Shown here piece by piece: positions 35,465-45,269 of a stretch of DNA of 64,000 nt. The notes below the pieces were generated by a model that saw only the letters and a program-made list of their open reading frames with translations, was not told the DNA's origin and did no database searches. Origin of the DNA: Xanthomonas euroxanthea (GTDB taxonomy: Bacteria > Pseudomonadota > Gammaproteobacteria > Xanthomonadales > Xanthomonadaceae); contig NZ_UIHB01000002.1 of NCBI RefSeq assembly GCF_900476395.1, positions 124,001 through 188,000 of the forward strand. Reading direction: 5' to 3'. Numbering within the stretch: the first letter of the stretch is position 1; each line of letters starts with the position of its first letter. The position numbers were made by a program, and so were the translations under genes.

Positions 35465-37129
35465 TCAGGCGCTCTGCAGCAGCTTGCGTGCCGCCGCGCG
35501 GGCTTCCTTGCTGACTTCTACCCCGCCCAGCATGCGCGCCAGTTCTTCCTGGCGGGCCTGCGGGCCGAGCAGTTCGACCGCGCTCTGGGTCATGCCGTCC
35601 ACCGGCGCCTTGCTGACCCGATAGTGCGCATGGCCCTTGGCGGCCACCTGCGGCAAGTGGGTCACGCACAGCACCTGGCGCTCTTCGCCCAGGGCGCGCA
35701 GCTTCTGCCCGACGATGTCCGCCACCGCGCCGCCGATGCCGGAATCGACCTCGTCGAAGACCATGGTCGGCACGCTGTCCAGACCGAGGGCGGCGACCTC
35801 GATGGCCAGTGAAATCCGCGACAGCTCGCCGCCGGAGGCGACCTTGCGCAATGCGCGGGGTGGCTGCCCGGCATTGGCGGCGACCAGGAATTCCACCCGC
35901 TCGGCGCCATTGGGATCCGGGCGCAGGGTGTCCTGCGGCTGCAGCTGGATCAGGAACTGCCCGCCGCCCATGCCCAGCTCGCCGATCAGCGTGGTGGTGG
36001 CGGCCGACAGGGCCTCGGCAGCGGCCGTGCGGCTGGCGCTGAGGGTGCTGGCTGCACTGCGCCAGACGCCGATTGCCGCCTCGATGTGCTTTTCCAGCTG
36101 CTGCAGGCGCTCGTCGGCGCCGCGCAGGCTTTCCACTTCCAGGCTCATGCGCTCGCGCTGGGCGGCCAGCTCGTCCGGGGTGACGCGATGCTTGCGCGCC
36201 AGATCGTGCAGGCGGCCGAGCCGGCGCTCCATCGCCTCGAACTGGGCCGGGTCGGCCTCCAGGTCGTCGCGCACGCGGTCGAGCAGGGCCAGCGCCTCTT
36301 CGATCTGGATGACCGCGCTGTCCAGCAGCGCATCGACCTCGCCCAGGCGTGGCTCGTGCTCGGCCACGCGCGCCAGGTCGTGGCGGCTGTCCTGCAGCAG
36401 GCCCAGCGCGCAGGCGCCGTCGTCGCCATTGAGCTGCAGGGCCACGCTGTCGCAGGCGCCGATCAAGGCGGTGGCATGCGCCTGGCGGCGGTGATTGACG
36501 TCCAGCGCGGCGATCGCGGCCGGGTCCAGGTCCTCGCGTTCCAGTTCGCCGAGCTGGTGTTCCAGGAAACCGATGCGGTCGGAGACATCGCCTTGCGCGG
36601 ACAGCGCGTCGCGCTCGTCCAGCAGGGCCTGCCAGCGCTGGCTGGCCTGGCGCACCTGCTCGCGCTGCGCGCCGTTGCGGGCATAGGCGTCGAGCAGGGC
36701 GAGCTGGCTGTGGCGGGCCATCAGGGCCTGGTGTTCGTGCTGGCCATGGATCTCCACCAGCCGCGAAGCCAGTTCCGCCAGTTGCGAGGAGGTCACCGGG
36801 CGGCCGTTGATCCAGGCACGCGAGCCGCCATCGGCACGGATGACCCGGCGCAGCTGGCATTGCGCATCGTCGTCGAGTTCGTTGTCCGACAGCCAGGTCA
36901 GGCCGGGGTGCTGGGGCGGCAGCTGGAATTCGGCCGACAGTTCGGCGCGGTCGGCGCCGTGGCGGACCACGCCGCTGTCGGCGCGCAGCCCGGACAGAAA
37001 GCCCAGGGCGTCCACCATCAGCGACTTGCCGGCGCCGGTTTCGCCGGAAACCACGGTCATGCCTGGCCCGAATTCCAGTTCGGTGGCGCGGACGACGGCG
37101 AAATCCTTGATGGAGAGGTGTCTGAGCAT
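35465..37129 (-). CDS. recN: DNA repair protein RecN
   Basis: 554 aa, normal for this SMC-like ATPase of double-strand-break repair. The start at 37129 gives the family N-terminus MLRHLSIKDFAVV. Walker A is SGETGAGKS (about residues 29-37). A long coiled-coil region spans about 160-365, the signature is ASGGELSRISLAIE, and Walker B/D-loop is MVFDEVDSGIGG. It is divergent from hrcA (116 bp). I looked for, and did not see, a LexA palindrome in the gap. Confidence 0.95.
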   Translation of the reverse strand: MLRHLSIKDFAVVRATELEFGPGMTVVSGETGAGKSLMVDALGFLSGLRADSGVVRHGADRAELSAEFQLPPQHPGLTWLSDNELDDDAQCQLRRVIRADGGSRAWINGRPVTSSQLAELASRLVEIHGQHEHQALMARHSQLALLDAYARNGAQREQVRQASQRWQALLDERDALSAQGDVSDRIGFLEHQLGELEREDLDPAAIAALDVNHRRQAHATALIGACDSVALQLNGDDGACALGLLQDSRHDLARVAEHEPRLGEVDALLDSAVIQIEEALALLDRVRDDLEADPAQFEAMERRLGRLHDLARKHRVTPDELAAQRERMSLEVESLRGADERLQQLEKHIEAAIGVWRSAASTLSASRTAAAEALSAATTTLIGELGMGGGQFLIQLQPQDTLRPDPNGAERVEFLVAANAGQPPRALRKVASGGELSRISLAIEVAALGLDSVPTMVFDEVDSGIGGAVADIVGQKLRALGEERQVLCVTHLPQVAAKGHAHYRVSKAPVDGMTQSAVELLGPQARQEELARMLGGVEVSKEARAAARKLLQSA

Positions 37130-37245
37130 GGGGTCGAGTGTGAACGCTTTGGGGAAGCTTAGGGTGGGAGCGGCGGGCAGGGAATAAGACGCTTGCCAAC
37201 CGCAGGGCCAGACATTATCTATGCCCAGTCTCACCGGATGATCCC

Positions 37246-38298
37246 ATGCGCGCGTCACAGTCCCCAACGCTCGACCCCCGCGCTCGCCAGCTGCTGCGGA
37301 CGCTGATTGCCCGCTATATCCGCGACGGCGAGCCGGTGGGCTCCAAGACGCTGGCCCAGCACGCAGGGCTGGACGTCAGCCCGGCCACCATCCGCAACAT
37401 CCTGGCCGACCTGGAGGATGTGGGGCTGCTCAGCTCTCCGCACACATCGGCCGGGCGGGTGCCCACCGCGCACGGGTACCGGGTGTTCGTCGACAGCCTG
37501 GTGCAGATGCAGCCGCCCGGCGAGGAAGAAGTGCGACGCCTGCGCGCGGAGCTTGCCAGCGGCAACGGCACCCAGTCGCTGCTGGGCAGTGCCTCGCAGA
37601 TGCTGTCGGCGATGAGCCATTTCGTCGGCGTGGTCAGCGCGCCGCGGCGCGAGCAGTTCGCGTTCCGGCACATCGACTTCGTGGCGCTGGACGCGCGGCG
37701 GGTGCTGGCGATCCTGGTGTTTGCCGACAACGAGGTGCAGAACCGGGTGATCGAGCCGCGCCGGGCCTACGAGCCGGCCGAGCTGGAGCGGGTGGCCAAT
37801 TACCTCAATGCGCAATTTGCCGGGCGCGCGCTGGCGGACATCCGCGCCAGCCTGTTGCGCGAGTTGCGCCTGGCCAAGAACGAGATGGAGCAGTTGCTGG
37901 CGCACAGCGTGGACCTGGCCAGCGAGGCGCTGGTACCGGCCGATGCCGACGACATGGTGATGGCCGGGCAGACCCGCCTGATGGGCGTGCAGGACCTGTC
38001 GGACCTGGACCGGCTGCGCGAGCTGTTCGAGGCCTTCGCCAGCAAGCGCGAGATCCTGCAGCTGCTCGAACGCACCATCCAGGCGCCGGGCGTGCGCATC
38101 TTCATCGGCGAGGAGACCGGCATGGTGTCGCTGGACGACGTCTCGCTGGTCACCGCGCCGTACGCCGCCAATGGCCAGGTGCTGGGCGTGCTGGGCGTGA
38201 TCGGGCCCAAACGCATGGCCTACGACCGGGTGATTCCGCTGGTGCAGACCGCCGCCCAGGTGCTGGGCGCGGCGATGGAGCCGCCCGGCACGCGATAA
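37246..38298 (+). CDS. hrcA: Heat-inducible transcription repressor HrcA
   Basis: 350 aa. The winged-helix N-terminus (ARQLLRTLIARYIRDGEPVGSKTLAQHAGLDVSPATIRNILADLEDVGLL) is diagnostic. The C-terminal part holds GAF-like and dimerisation segments (VRIFIGEETGM and VLGVIGPKRMAYDRVIPLV). HrcA represses chaperone genes through CIRCE elements and needs GroEL for activity. No CIRCE inverted repeat is visible upstream of hrcA, grpE or dnaK here, so its target probably lies elsewhere, for example at groESL. Confidence 0.96.
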   Translation: MRASQSPTLDPRARQLLRTLIARYIRDGEPVGSKTLAQHAGLDVSPATIRNILADLEDVGLLSSPHTSAGRVPTAHGYRVFVDSLVQMQPPGEEEVRRLRAELASGNGTQSLLGSASQMLSAMSHFVGVVSAPRREQFAFRHIDFVALDARRVLAILVFADNEVQNRVIEPRRAYEPAELERVANYLNAQFAGRALADIRASLLRELRLAKNEMEQLLAHSVDLASEALVPADADDMVMAGQTRLMGVQDLSDLDRLRELFEAFASKREILQLLERTIQAPGVRIFIGEETGMVSLDDVSLVTAPYAANGQVLGVLGVIGPKRMAYDRVIPLVQTAAQVLGAAMEPPGTR

Positions 38299-38325
38299 GC
38301 GGCAACGATCGATACGATCATTTTG

Positions 38326-38352
38326 CTTGAAACGCGCGCGCGCGCCCACATA
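38326..38352 (+). promoter_or_regulatory. Sigma-32 (heat-shock) promoter of grpE with alternating CG spacer
   Basis: The -35 CTTGAAA (38326-38332) and -10-like CCCACATA (38345-38352) are separated by 12 bp. The spacer is pure alternating CG (38333-38344). Position is about 45 bp before the grpE start. Confidence 0.7.
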
Positions 38353-38397
38353 CGGGGTGACGTTGGGGCGGGCGTTCCGCTTGCCCGGGAACTGCAC

Positions 38398-38916
38398 ATG
38401 AACCAAGACCACCCCGAATTCGACTCCGAAGACCTGTCCCAGAACCCACCCGAGACCGATCCGCTCAAGGCCGAGATCGAATCGCTGCGCAGCGAGATCG
38501 CGCTGGTCAAGGCCGATGCCCTGCGCGAGCGTGCCGATCTGGAGAACCAGCGCAAGCGCATCGCCCGCGATGTCGAGAACGCGCGCAAGTTCGCCAACGA
38601 AAAGCTGCTGGGCGAGCTGCTGCCGGTATTCGACAGCCTGGACGCCGGCCTGACCGCGGCCGGCACCGAGCCCAGCCCGCTGCGCGATGGCCTGGACATG
38701 ACCTACAAGCAGCTGCTCAAGGTTGCGGCCGATAACGGCCTGACCCTGCTCGACCCGGTCGGCCAGCCGTTCAACCCGGACCAGCACCAGGCCATCAGCC
38801 AGGGCGAGGCCGAGGGCATCGCCCCGGGCCACGTGGTGCAGGTGTTCCAGAAAGGCTATCTGCTCAACGAGCGTCTGCTGCGCCCGGCCCTGGTGGTCGT
38901 GGCCAAGCACGACTGA
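38398..38916 (+). CDS. grpE: Nucleotide exchange factor GrpE
   Basis: 172 aa. An acidic N-terminus is followed by a long coiled coil ([35 protein letters not shown], about residues 22-60) and the beta-domain signature [43 protein letters not shown]. It releases ADP from DnaK. The start at 38398 follows the sigma-32 promoter. A perfect GC hairpin lies just after the stop. Confidence 0.96.
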   Translation: MNQDHPEFDSEDLSQNPPETDPLKAEIESLRSEIALVKADALRERADLENQRKRIARDVENARKFANEKLLGELLPVFDSLDAGLTAAGTEPSPLRDGLDMTYKQLLKVAADNGLTLLDPVGQPFNPDQHQAISQGEAEGIAPGHVVQVFQKGYLLNERLLRPALVVVAKHD

Positions 38917-38922
38917 ACCGTG

Positions 38923-38946
38923 GCGCCCGGCTGAACTGCCGGGCGC
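38923..38946. promoter_or_regulatory. Intercistronic hairpin between grpE and dnaK
   Basis: A perfect 9-bp stem GCGCCCGGC / GCCGGGCGC with loop TGAACT, and no T-run. It could attenuate read-through or protect the grpE 3' end. Confidence 0.55.
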
Positions 38947-38975
38947 ATGTGCGAAACGCAGATTCGTGCAGGTGG

Positions 38976-39003
38976 CTTGAACACCTGCGCACCACCCCCA
39001 CAT
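38976..39003 (+). promoter_or_regulatory. Sigma-32 promoter of dnaK
   Basis: CTTGAAC (38976-38982) and CCCCACAT (38996-39003) are separated by 13 bp, close to the heat-shock consensus. Position is about 55 bp before the dnaK start. Confidence 0.75.
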
Positions 39004-39058
39004 CTCAGCCAGACCCGGCGTCGCCGGACACAGCTAAAGAATCATCAGGAGCGTATCC

Positions 39059-40987
<1,929 letters not shown>

Positions 40988-41127
40988 GTGGGGAATAGGG
41001 AATCGAGAATGGGAGGAGCGGTGCTGCGGCATCGCTCCTTCCCGTTGTCTGATCCTTCCACTTTCGATTGCGATTTACTGAGGATGTACGCTTTGAACGA
41101 TTCCCGTCTCCCGATTCCTGATTCCCT
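40988..41127. repeat. Inverted pair of heptad arrays between dnaK and dnaJ (locus B)
   Basis: The left array 40988-41014 (GGGGAATAGGGAATCGAGAA) and right array 41098-41127 are imperfect complements. An inner hairpin AGGAGCG / CGCTCCT lies at 41014-41039. The right arm ends 3 nt before the dnaJ ATG and so overlaps the dnaJ ribosome-binding region. Confidence 0.7.
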
Positions 41128-41130
41128 GTC

Positions 41131-42258
41131 ATGAGCAAACGCGATTACTACGAAGTGCTGGGCGTTGCCCGTGGCGCCAGCGACGAGGAGCTGAAGAAGG
41201 CGTATCGGCGCTGTGCGATGAAGCACCACCCGGACCGCAATCCCGGCGACGCTGCTGCCGAAGCGATGTTCAAGGAGTGCAAGGAAGCCTATGAGGTGTT
41301 GTCGGACGGCAATAAGCGCCGCGCCTACGATGCGCACGGCCACGCTGCATTCGAGCACGGCATGGGCGGTGGTGGCGGGCCGGGTGGCCCGGACATGGGA
41401 GATATCTTTGGCGATATCTTCGGCAATATTTTCGGCGGTGGCGCCGCCGGTCCGCGCGCTGCGCGACGTGGTGCCGACGTCGGCTACGTGTTGGAACTGG
41501 ATCTGGAAGAAGCCGTTGCCGGCATCGAACGCCGCATCGAGATCCCGACCCTGATCGAGTGCGAGCCCTGCCATGGCAGTGGTTCGGAAGACGGCAAGGT
41601 GGAAGTGTGCGGGACCTGCCACGGACGCGGCCAGGTCCGCATCCAGCGCGGCATCTTCGCCATGCAGCAGAGCTGCCCGCATTGCGACGGGCGCGGCACG
41701 CTGATCCAGAATCCGTGCAAGACCTGCCACGGCGCCGGTCGCGTGGAAGAAGACAAGGTGCTGTCGATCAAGGTGCCTGCCGGCGTGGATACCGGCGACC
41801 GCATCCGTCTGGCCGGCGAAGGCGAAGCCGGCCCGGCCGGCACGCCGCCGGGCGATCTGTATGTGGAAGTGCGCGTGCGCGAGCATGCGATCTTCCAACG
41901 CGACGGCGACGACCTGCATTGCGAAGTGCCGATCCGTATTTCGCAGGCGGCGCTGGGCGACACCGTGCGCGTGGCCACCCTGGGCGGGGAGGCGGAAATC
42001 CGCATTCCCGCTGAAACCCAGACCGGCAAGCTGTTCCGGTTGCGTGGAAAGGGCGTGCGCTCGGTGCGTAGCCGCAGCGAAGGCGATCTGTATTGCCGCG
42101 TGGTGGTCGAAACGCCGGTGAACCTGACCGCCGACCAGCGCGAGTTGCTGCAGCAGTTCGAAGCCACGTTCACCGGTGAGGATGCACGCAAGCATTCGCC
42201 CAAGTCGGCCACCTTCATCGATGGCGTCAAGGGCTTCTGGGATCGGATGACGTCCTGA
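41131..42258 (+). CDS. dnaJ: Co-chaperone DnaJ (Hsp40)
   Basis: 375 aa. J domain (1-70) with HPD at residues 33-35, a Gly-rich region (about 72-110), four zinc-finger repeats ([32 protein letters not shown]), then the substrate-binding C-terminal domains. It stimulates DnaK ATPase and presents unfolded substrates. Its start lies 3 nt after a heptad array; no clear GGAG is present because the array occupies the usual site. Confidence 0.97.
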   Translation: MSKRDYYEVLGVARGASDEELKKAYRRCAMKHHPDRNPGDAAAEAMFKECKEAYEVLSDGNKRRAYDAHGHAAFEHGMGGGGGPGGPDMGDIFGDIFGNIFGGGAAGPRAARRGADVGYVLELDLEEAVAGIERRIEIPTLIECEPCHGSGSEDGKVEVCGTCHGRGQVRIQRGIFAMQQSCPHCDGRGTLIQNPCKTCHGAGRVEEDKVLSIKVPAGVDTGDRIRLAGEGEAGPAGTPPGDLYVEVRVREHAIFQRDGDDLHCEVPIRISQAALGDTVRVATLGGEAEIRIPAETQTGKLFRLRGKGVRSVRSRSEGDLYCRVVVETPVNLTADQRELLQQFEATFTGEDARKHSPKSATFIDGVKGFWDRMTS

Positions 42259-42262
42259 GGCT

Positions 42263-42305
42263 GGGAATCGGGAATCGGGAATCGGGAATCGGGATCGGGG
42301 AATCG
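42263..42305. repeat. Tandem GGGAATC heptad array (locus C)
   Basis: Four exact GGGAATC units in tandem are followed by GGGATC and GGGGAATC. No clear opposing arm is found. It lies immediately after dnaJ. Confidence 0.75.
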
Positions 42306-42612
42306 TAAGAGCGGTGTGGCCGGAGCGGTGCGCCATTTTGGCGATTCGGGATGTGCGGGAGCGGATGAATGCTCCCGAATGTCCGGAAAGTTGAATGACT
42401 AAGCGAGGTTCTCCAGACGAATGCCGGCCCCGGGGCCGGCATTCGCGTTCTTGCGGCAGGAGCCCGCGCAGATCGGAGGCGATATCGACTGCTGCCAGTG
42501 CACGGACCGGCCTGGCGAGAACTGGCTTGGCGGCGGTAGGCGTTGCGGCGAGCGGACGACGGTTGCGTCGATCGACGGTGGGCGCGCCGTGGCGCTGGCG
42601 TAAAATGCTGCG
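42306..42612. other. Gene-free stretch upstream of pdxY
   Basis: Apart from the palindrome at 42418-42445, no gene is supported. The frame running into pdxY from 42543 has no ribosome site and looks like a shadow. Confidence 0.4.
42418..42445. terminator. Perfect 28-bp palindrome, probable terminator of dnaJ
   Basis: The two 14-base halves (CGAATGCCGGCCCC and its complement) meet with no spacer, so the RNA form would have a tight loop. Only a short T stretch follows (GCGTTCTTG). Termination, processing or protein binding are all possible. Confidence 0.5.
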
Positions 42613-43521
42613 ATGAACAATGCCCCCGACAGTCATCTGGTCCACGGCCGCCGCCAGCGTCCGGATGGTCCTTCGCCGATCGATGTGATCTCGGTCCAGT
42701 CGCAACTGGTCTACGGCCATGCCGGCAACAGCGCGGCGGTGCCACCGCTGCGTGCGCTGGGCCTGCGGGTGGCGGAAGTGCCGACCACGCTGCTGAGCAA
42801 TGCGCCGTTCTACGCCACCTTGCGCGGCCGCATCCTGCCGGCCGACTGGTTGGCCGACCTGCTGCTGGGGGCGAGCGAGCGCAGCCTGCCGCAGCGTGCC
42901 CGCATGCTGGTTTCCGGCTATTTCGGCAGCCTGGCCAATGGCGAGGCGTTTGCCGACTGGCTGGAGCAGACCCTGCCGCAGGCCCCGCAACTGCGTTATT
43001 GCCTGGATCCGGTGATCGGCGACACGCACACCGGCCCGTATGTCGAACCCGGACTGGAGCGCGTGTTCGCCGAGCGGCTGTTGCCGCATGCCTGGCTGGT
43101 GACGCCGAATGCGTTCGAGCTTGGGCGACTGACCGGTTTGCCGAGTCTGGAGCAGGACGATGCCGTCGTTGCCGCGCGCGCATTGCTGGCGCGCGGCCCG
43201 CAATGGGTGCTTGCGCACAGCGTGGCCGGTGCGGCCGGTGAGCTGGTGACCCTGGCGGTCAGCAACACGGCGGTGTATCGCTGGGCCACGCCGCATCTGC
43301 CGGTGGATGTGGCCGGCACCGGCGATGTGCTGATGGCCTTGCTGATCGGGTTCCTGCTGCGCGATATGCCGTTCGAGCAGGCGGTGGGGCATGCGCTCAG
43401 CGGCGTGCATGGTGCACTGGAAGCCACATTGGATGCAGGCGTCGAGGAGTTCGATGTGCTGGCCGCCGCACCAGCCGCACTTGCGGCTGCCCCGCGTTTT
43501 GCGCTCGAGCGACTGGCATGA
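42613..43521 (+). CDS. pdxY: Pyridoxal kinase PdxY
   Basis: 302 aa. This ribokinase-fold enzyme phosphorylates pyridoxal for vitamin B6 salvage. The N-terminal VISVQSQLVYGHAGNSAAVPPL, the DPVIGD block and the catalytic VAGTGDVLMALL (Asp base) identify the PdxK/PdxY group. An extra N-terminal stretch of about 22 residues precedes the usual family start. The stop overlaps the tyrA start by 4 nt (ATGA). PdxY versus PdxK cannot be settled by eye. Confidence 0.9.
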   Translation: MNNAPDSHLVHGRRQRPDGPSPIDVISVQSQLVYGHAGNSAAVPPLRALGLRVAEVPTTLLSNAPFYATLRGRILPADWLADLLLGASERSLPQRARMLVSGYFGSLANGEAFADWLEQTLPQAPQLRYCLDPVIGDTHTGPYVEPGLERVFAERLLPHAWLVTPNAFELGRLTGLPSLEQDDAVVAARALLARGPQWVLAHSVAGAAGELVTLAVSNTAVYRWATPHLPVDVAGTGDVLMALLIGFLLRDMPFEQAVGHALSGVHGALEATLDAGVEEFDVLAAAPAALAAAPRFALERLA

Positions 43522-44645
43522 TGGCGCAGCCGGTGGTCGGCATCGTCGGCATCGCCGGTGCCTACGGACGCTGGCTGGCGCAGTTTTTGCGCACGCGCCT
43601 GGGGCTGGAGGTGATCGGCTTCGATCCGGCCGGTGACGGCGACATGGACGAGGCCACCTTGGCGCAGCGTGCAGACGTGCTGATCTTTTCTGCGCCGATT
43701 CGCCACACCGCCGCATTGATCGCGCGTTATGTGGACCTTGCCGGCCCGCGTGCCGCGTCGCAGTTGTGGATGGATGTCACCTCGATCAAGCAGGCGCCGG
43801 TTGCCGCGATGCTGGCATCGCCGGCCGAGGTCGTCGGCCTGCATCCGATGACCGCACCGCCCAAATCGCCCACCTTGAAAGGGCGGGTGATGGTGGTCTG
43901 CCAGGCACGGTTGCAGCAGTGGTCGGCATGGGTGCAGATGCTGTGCACCGCGCTGCAGGCCGAGTGCGTGTACGCCACGCCCGAGCACCACGACCGCGTG
44001 ATGGCGCTGGTGCAGGCGATGGTGCACGCCACCCATCTGGCGCAGGCCGGCACCTTGCGCGACTACGCGCCGCTGCTGGGCGAACTGCGCGCGCTGATGC
44101 CGTATCGCTCGGCCTCGTTCGAGCTGGATAGCGCGGTGATCGCGCGCATCCTCTCGCTCAATCCGGCGATCTATGAAGACATCCAGTTCGGCAACCCGTA
44201 CGTGGGCGAGATGCTCGACCGGCTGTTGCTGCAGCTGCGCGAATTGCGCGCGCTGGTCGCGCAAGGCGACGATGCGGCGCGCGCGCGGTTTCGCGCCCGG
44301 TTTCTGGACGACAACGCGCAGGCGCTACGCGGCGAGTCGCTGGCTGCGGGCAACTACACCTATGAGCGCGTGGGCTACCTGCTGGCCGACCTCACCGAGC
44401 CGTTGACCGTGAGCGTCTACCTGCCGGAAGACCAGCCCGGTTCGTTGCGCGCGCTGTTGCATGTGTTCGAGCAGCATGGGGTGAATCTGTCGTCGATCCA
44501 CTCGTCGCGCACGCCGGTGGGCGAGCTGCATTTCCGCATCGGGTTCGAGCCGGACAGCGATCGCGCGGCGCTGGCGCAGGCAGCCAGCGACATCGACCGC
44601 AGCGGCATCGGGCGGGTGCTGGAGCGTTCCGATCGCACCGGGTAG
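43518..44645 (+). CDS. tyrA: Prephenate dehydrogenase with C-terminal ACT domain
   Basis: 375 aa. The N-terminal NAD domain GIVGIAGAYGRWLAQFLR has the GxGxxG-like loop and a downstream acidic FDPAGD. The catalytic region contains VGLHPMTAPP, where the conserved His is expected. The helical domain spans about 165-285. The C-terminal ACT domain (LTVSVYLPEDQPGSLRALLHVFEQHGVNLSSIHS) suggests allosteric control by tyrosine or phenylalanine. No chorismate mutase domain is fused. It overlaps pdxY by 4 nt. Confidence 0.9.
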   Translation: MMAQPVVGIVGIAGAYGRWLAQFLRTRLGLEVIGFDPAGDGDMDEATLAQRADVLIFSAPIRHTAALIARYVDLAGPRAASQLWMDVTSIKQAPVAAMLASPAEVVGLHPMTAPPKSPTLKGRVMVVCQARLQQWSAWVQMLCTALQAECVYATPEHHDRVMALVQAMVHATHLAQAGTLRDYAPLLGELRALMPYRSASFELDSAVIARILSLNPAIYEDIQFGNPYVGEMLDRLLLQLRELRALVAQGDDAARARFRARFLDDNAQALRGESLAAGNYTYERVGYLLADLTEPLTVSVYLPEDQPGSLRALLHVFEQHGVNLSSIHSSRTPVGELHFRIGFEPDSDRAALAQAASDIDRSGIGRVLERSDRTG

Positions 44646-44794
44646 CCACGATCCACCGCCGGCCTGAGCCTGAGCGATGCCGATATCGCGGCGTGCGGCC
44701 TGCGGCGATCCCATGTTGGCTGACTGAACCGCATGCGATGAACCCAGGGCGATACCGATGTGGCCGGGCACGACGCCGAGTGCTTGCCACAGCG

Positions 44795-44842
44795 TTTCAT
44801 CCACACAGGGTGTGGATGAAACCTGCACAAGCATGTGGATAA
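44795..44842. promoter_or_regulatory. DnaA-box cluster
   Basis: A perfect 12-bp inverted repeat (44795-44806 / 44810-44821) holds two TCATCCACA sites, each one mismatch from the DnaA box. An exact box TGTGGATAA (minus strand) lies at 44834-44842. Three sites in 48 bp lie in the 261-bp gap after tyrA; the rest of the gap shows no gene. Confidence 0.55.
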
Positions 44843-44906
44843 CCGCGTGCAGCCCTTGCACTGCAAGGGTTGCCGACCGGGTGGTCAAAAAATGACCAGC
44901 GTCATC

Positions 44907-45119
44907 TCAGGACGTGGACAGCCGTAACTCGCCACCATCGGTGATGAAGCGCTGGCCCTGCCGCTGCAGGCGGCGGCCATCGGGGAGTTCGTAGCGTGGC
45001 GCAGCGCGCGACTGCATCTGGGCTTGCTGCCCGTTGCGGGATTCGGGCTCGTCGCGGAATTCGATGATGACGTAGGACTCGCCATCTGCACCGATTGCGG
45101 GAAATTGCCGGAACGACAT
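44907..45119 (-). CDS. Small hypothetical protein
   Basis: 70 aa. GGAGG lies 5 nt before the ATG at 45119. The product MSFRQFPAIGADGESYVIIEF...YELPDGRRLQRQGQRFITDGGELRLS looks like a short beta-rich protein with two strand-pairs. No membrane segment or known catalytic motif is seen. Similar small proteins (YELpDGR...G..F...G..L) are frequent in proteobacteria and unassigned. Confidence 0.7.
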   Translation of the reverse strand: MSFRQFPAIGADGESYVIIEFRDEPESRNGQQAQMQSRAAPRYELPDGRRLQRQGQRFITDGGELRLSTS

Positions 45120-45269
45120 ACGCACCTCCGAAAGAATCAGGGACGTCGTGCGAGCTGCCAGGGATCGCACCACCGGCGCCGGGCCGGCCGAAGCGAGCAT
45201 GCGCAGGCAGGTGTTACCCGGGCGTCATTGCGCGATGCGGCAAGTTTGGCGAGCCAACCGGCAGCGCGT

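Noticed and set aside
37130-37245. LexA box in front of recN
   Set aside because: No palindrome resembling a LexA site is visible in the recN-hrcA gap.
37130-39058. CIRCE element (HrcA operator) near hrcA, grpE or dnaK
   Set aside because: I looked for TTAGCACTC-N9-GAGTGCTAA or close variants and found none. The control signals present are of sigma-32 type.
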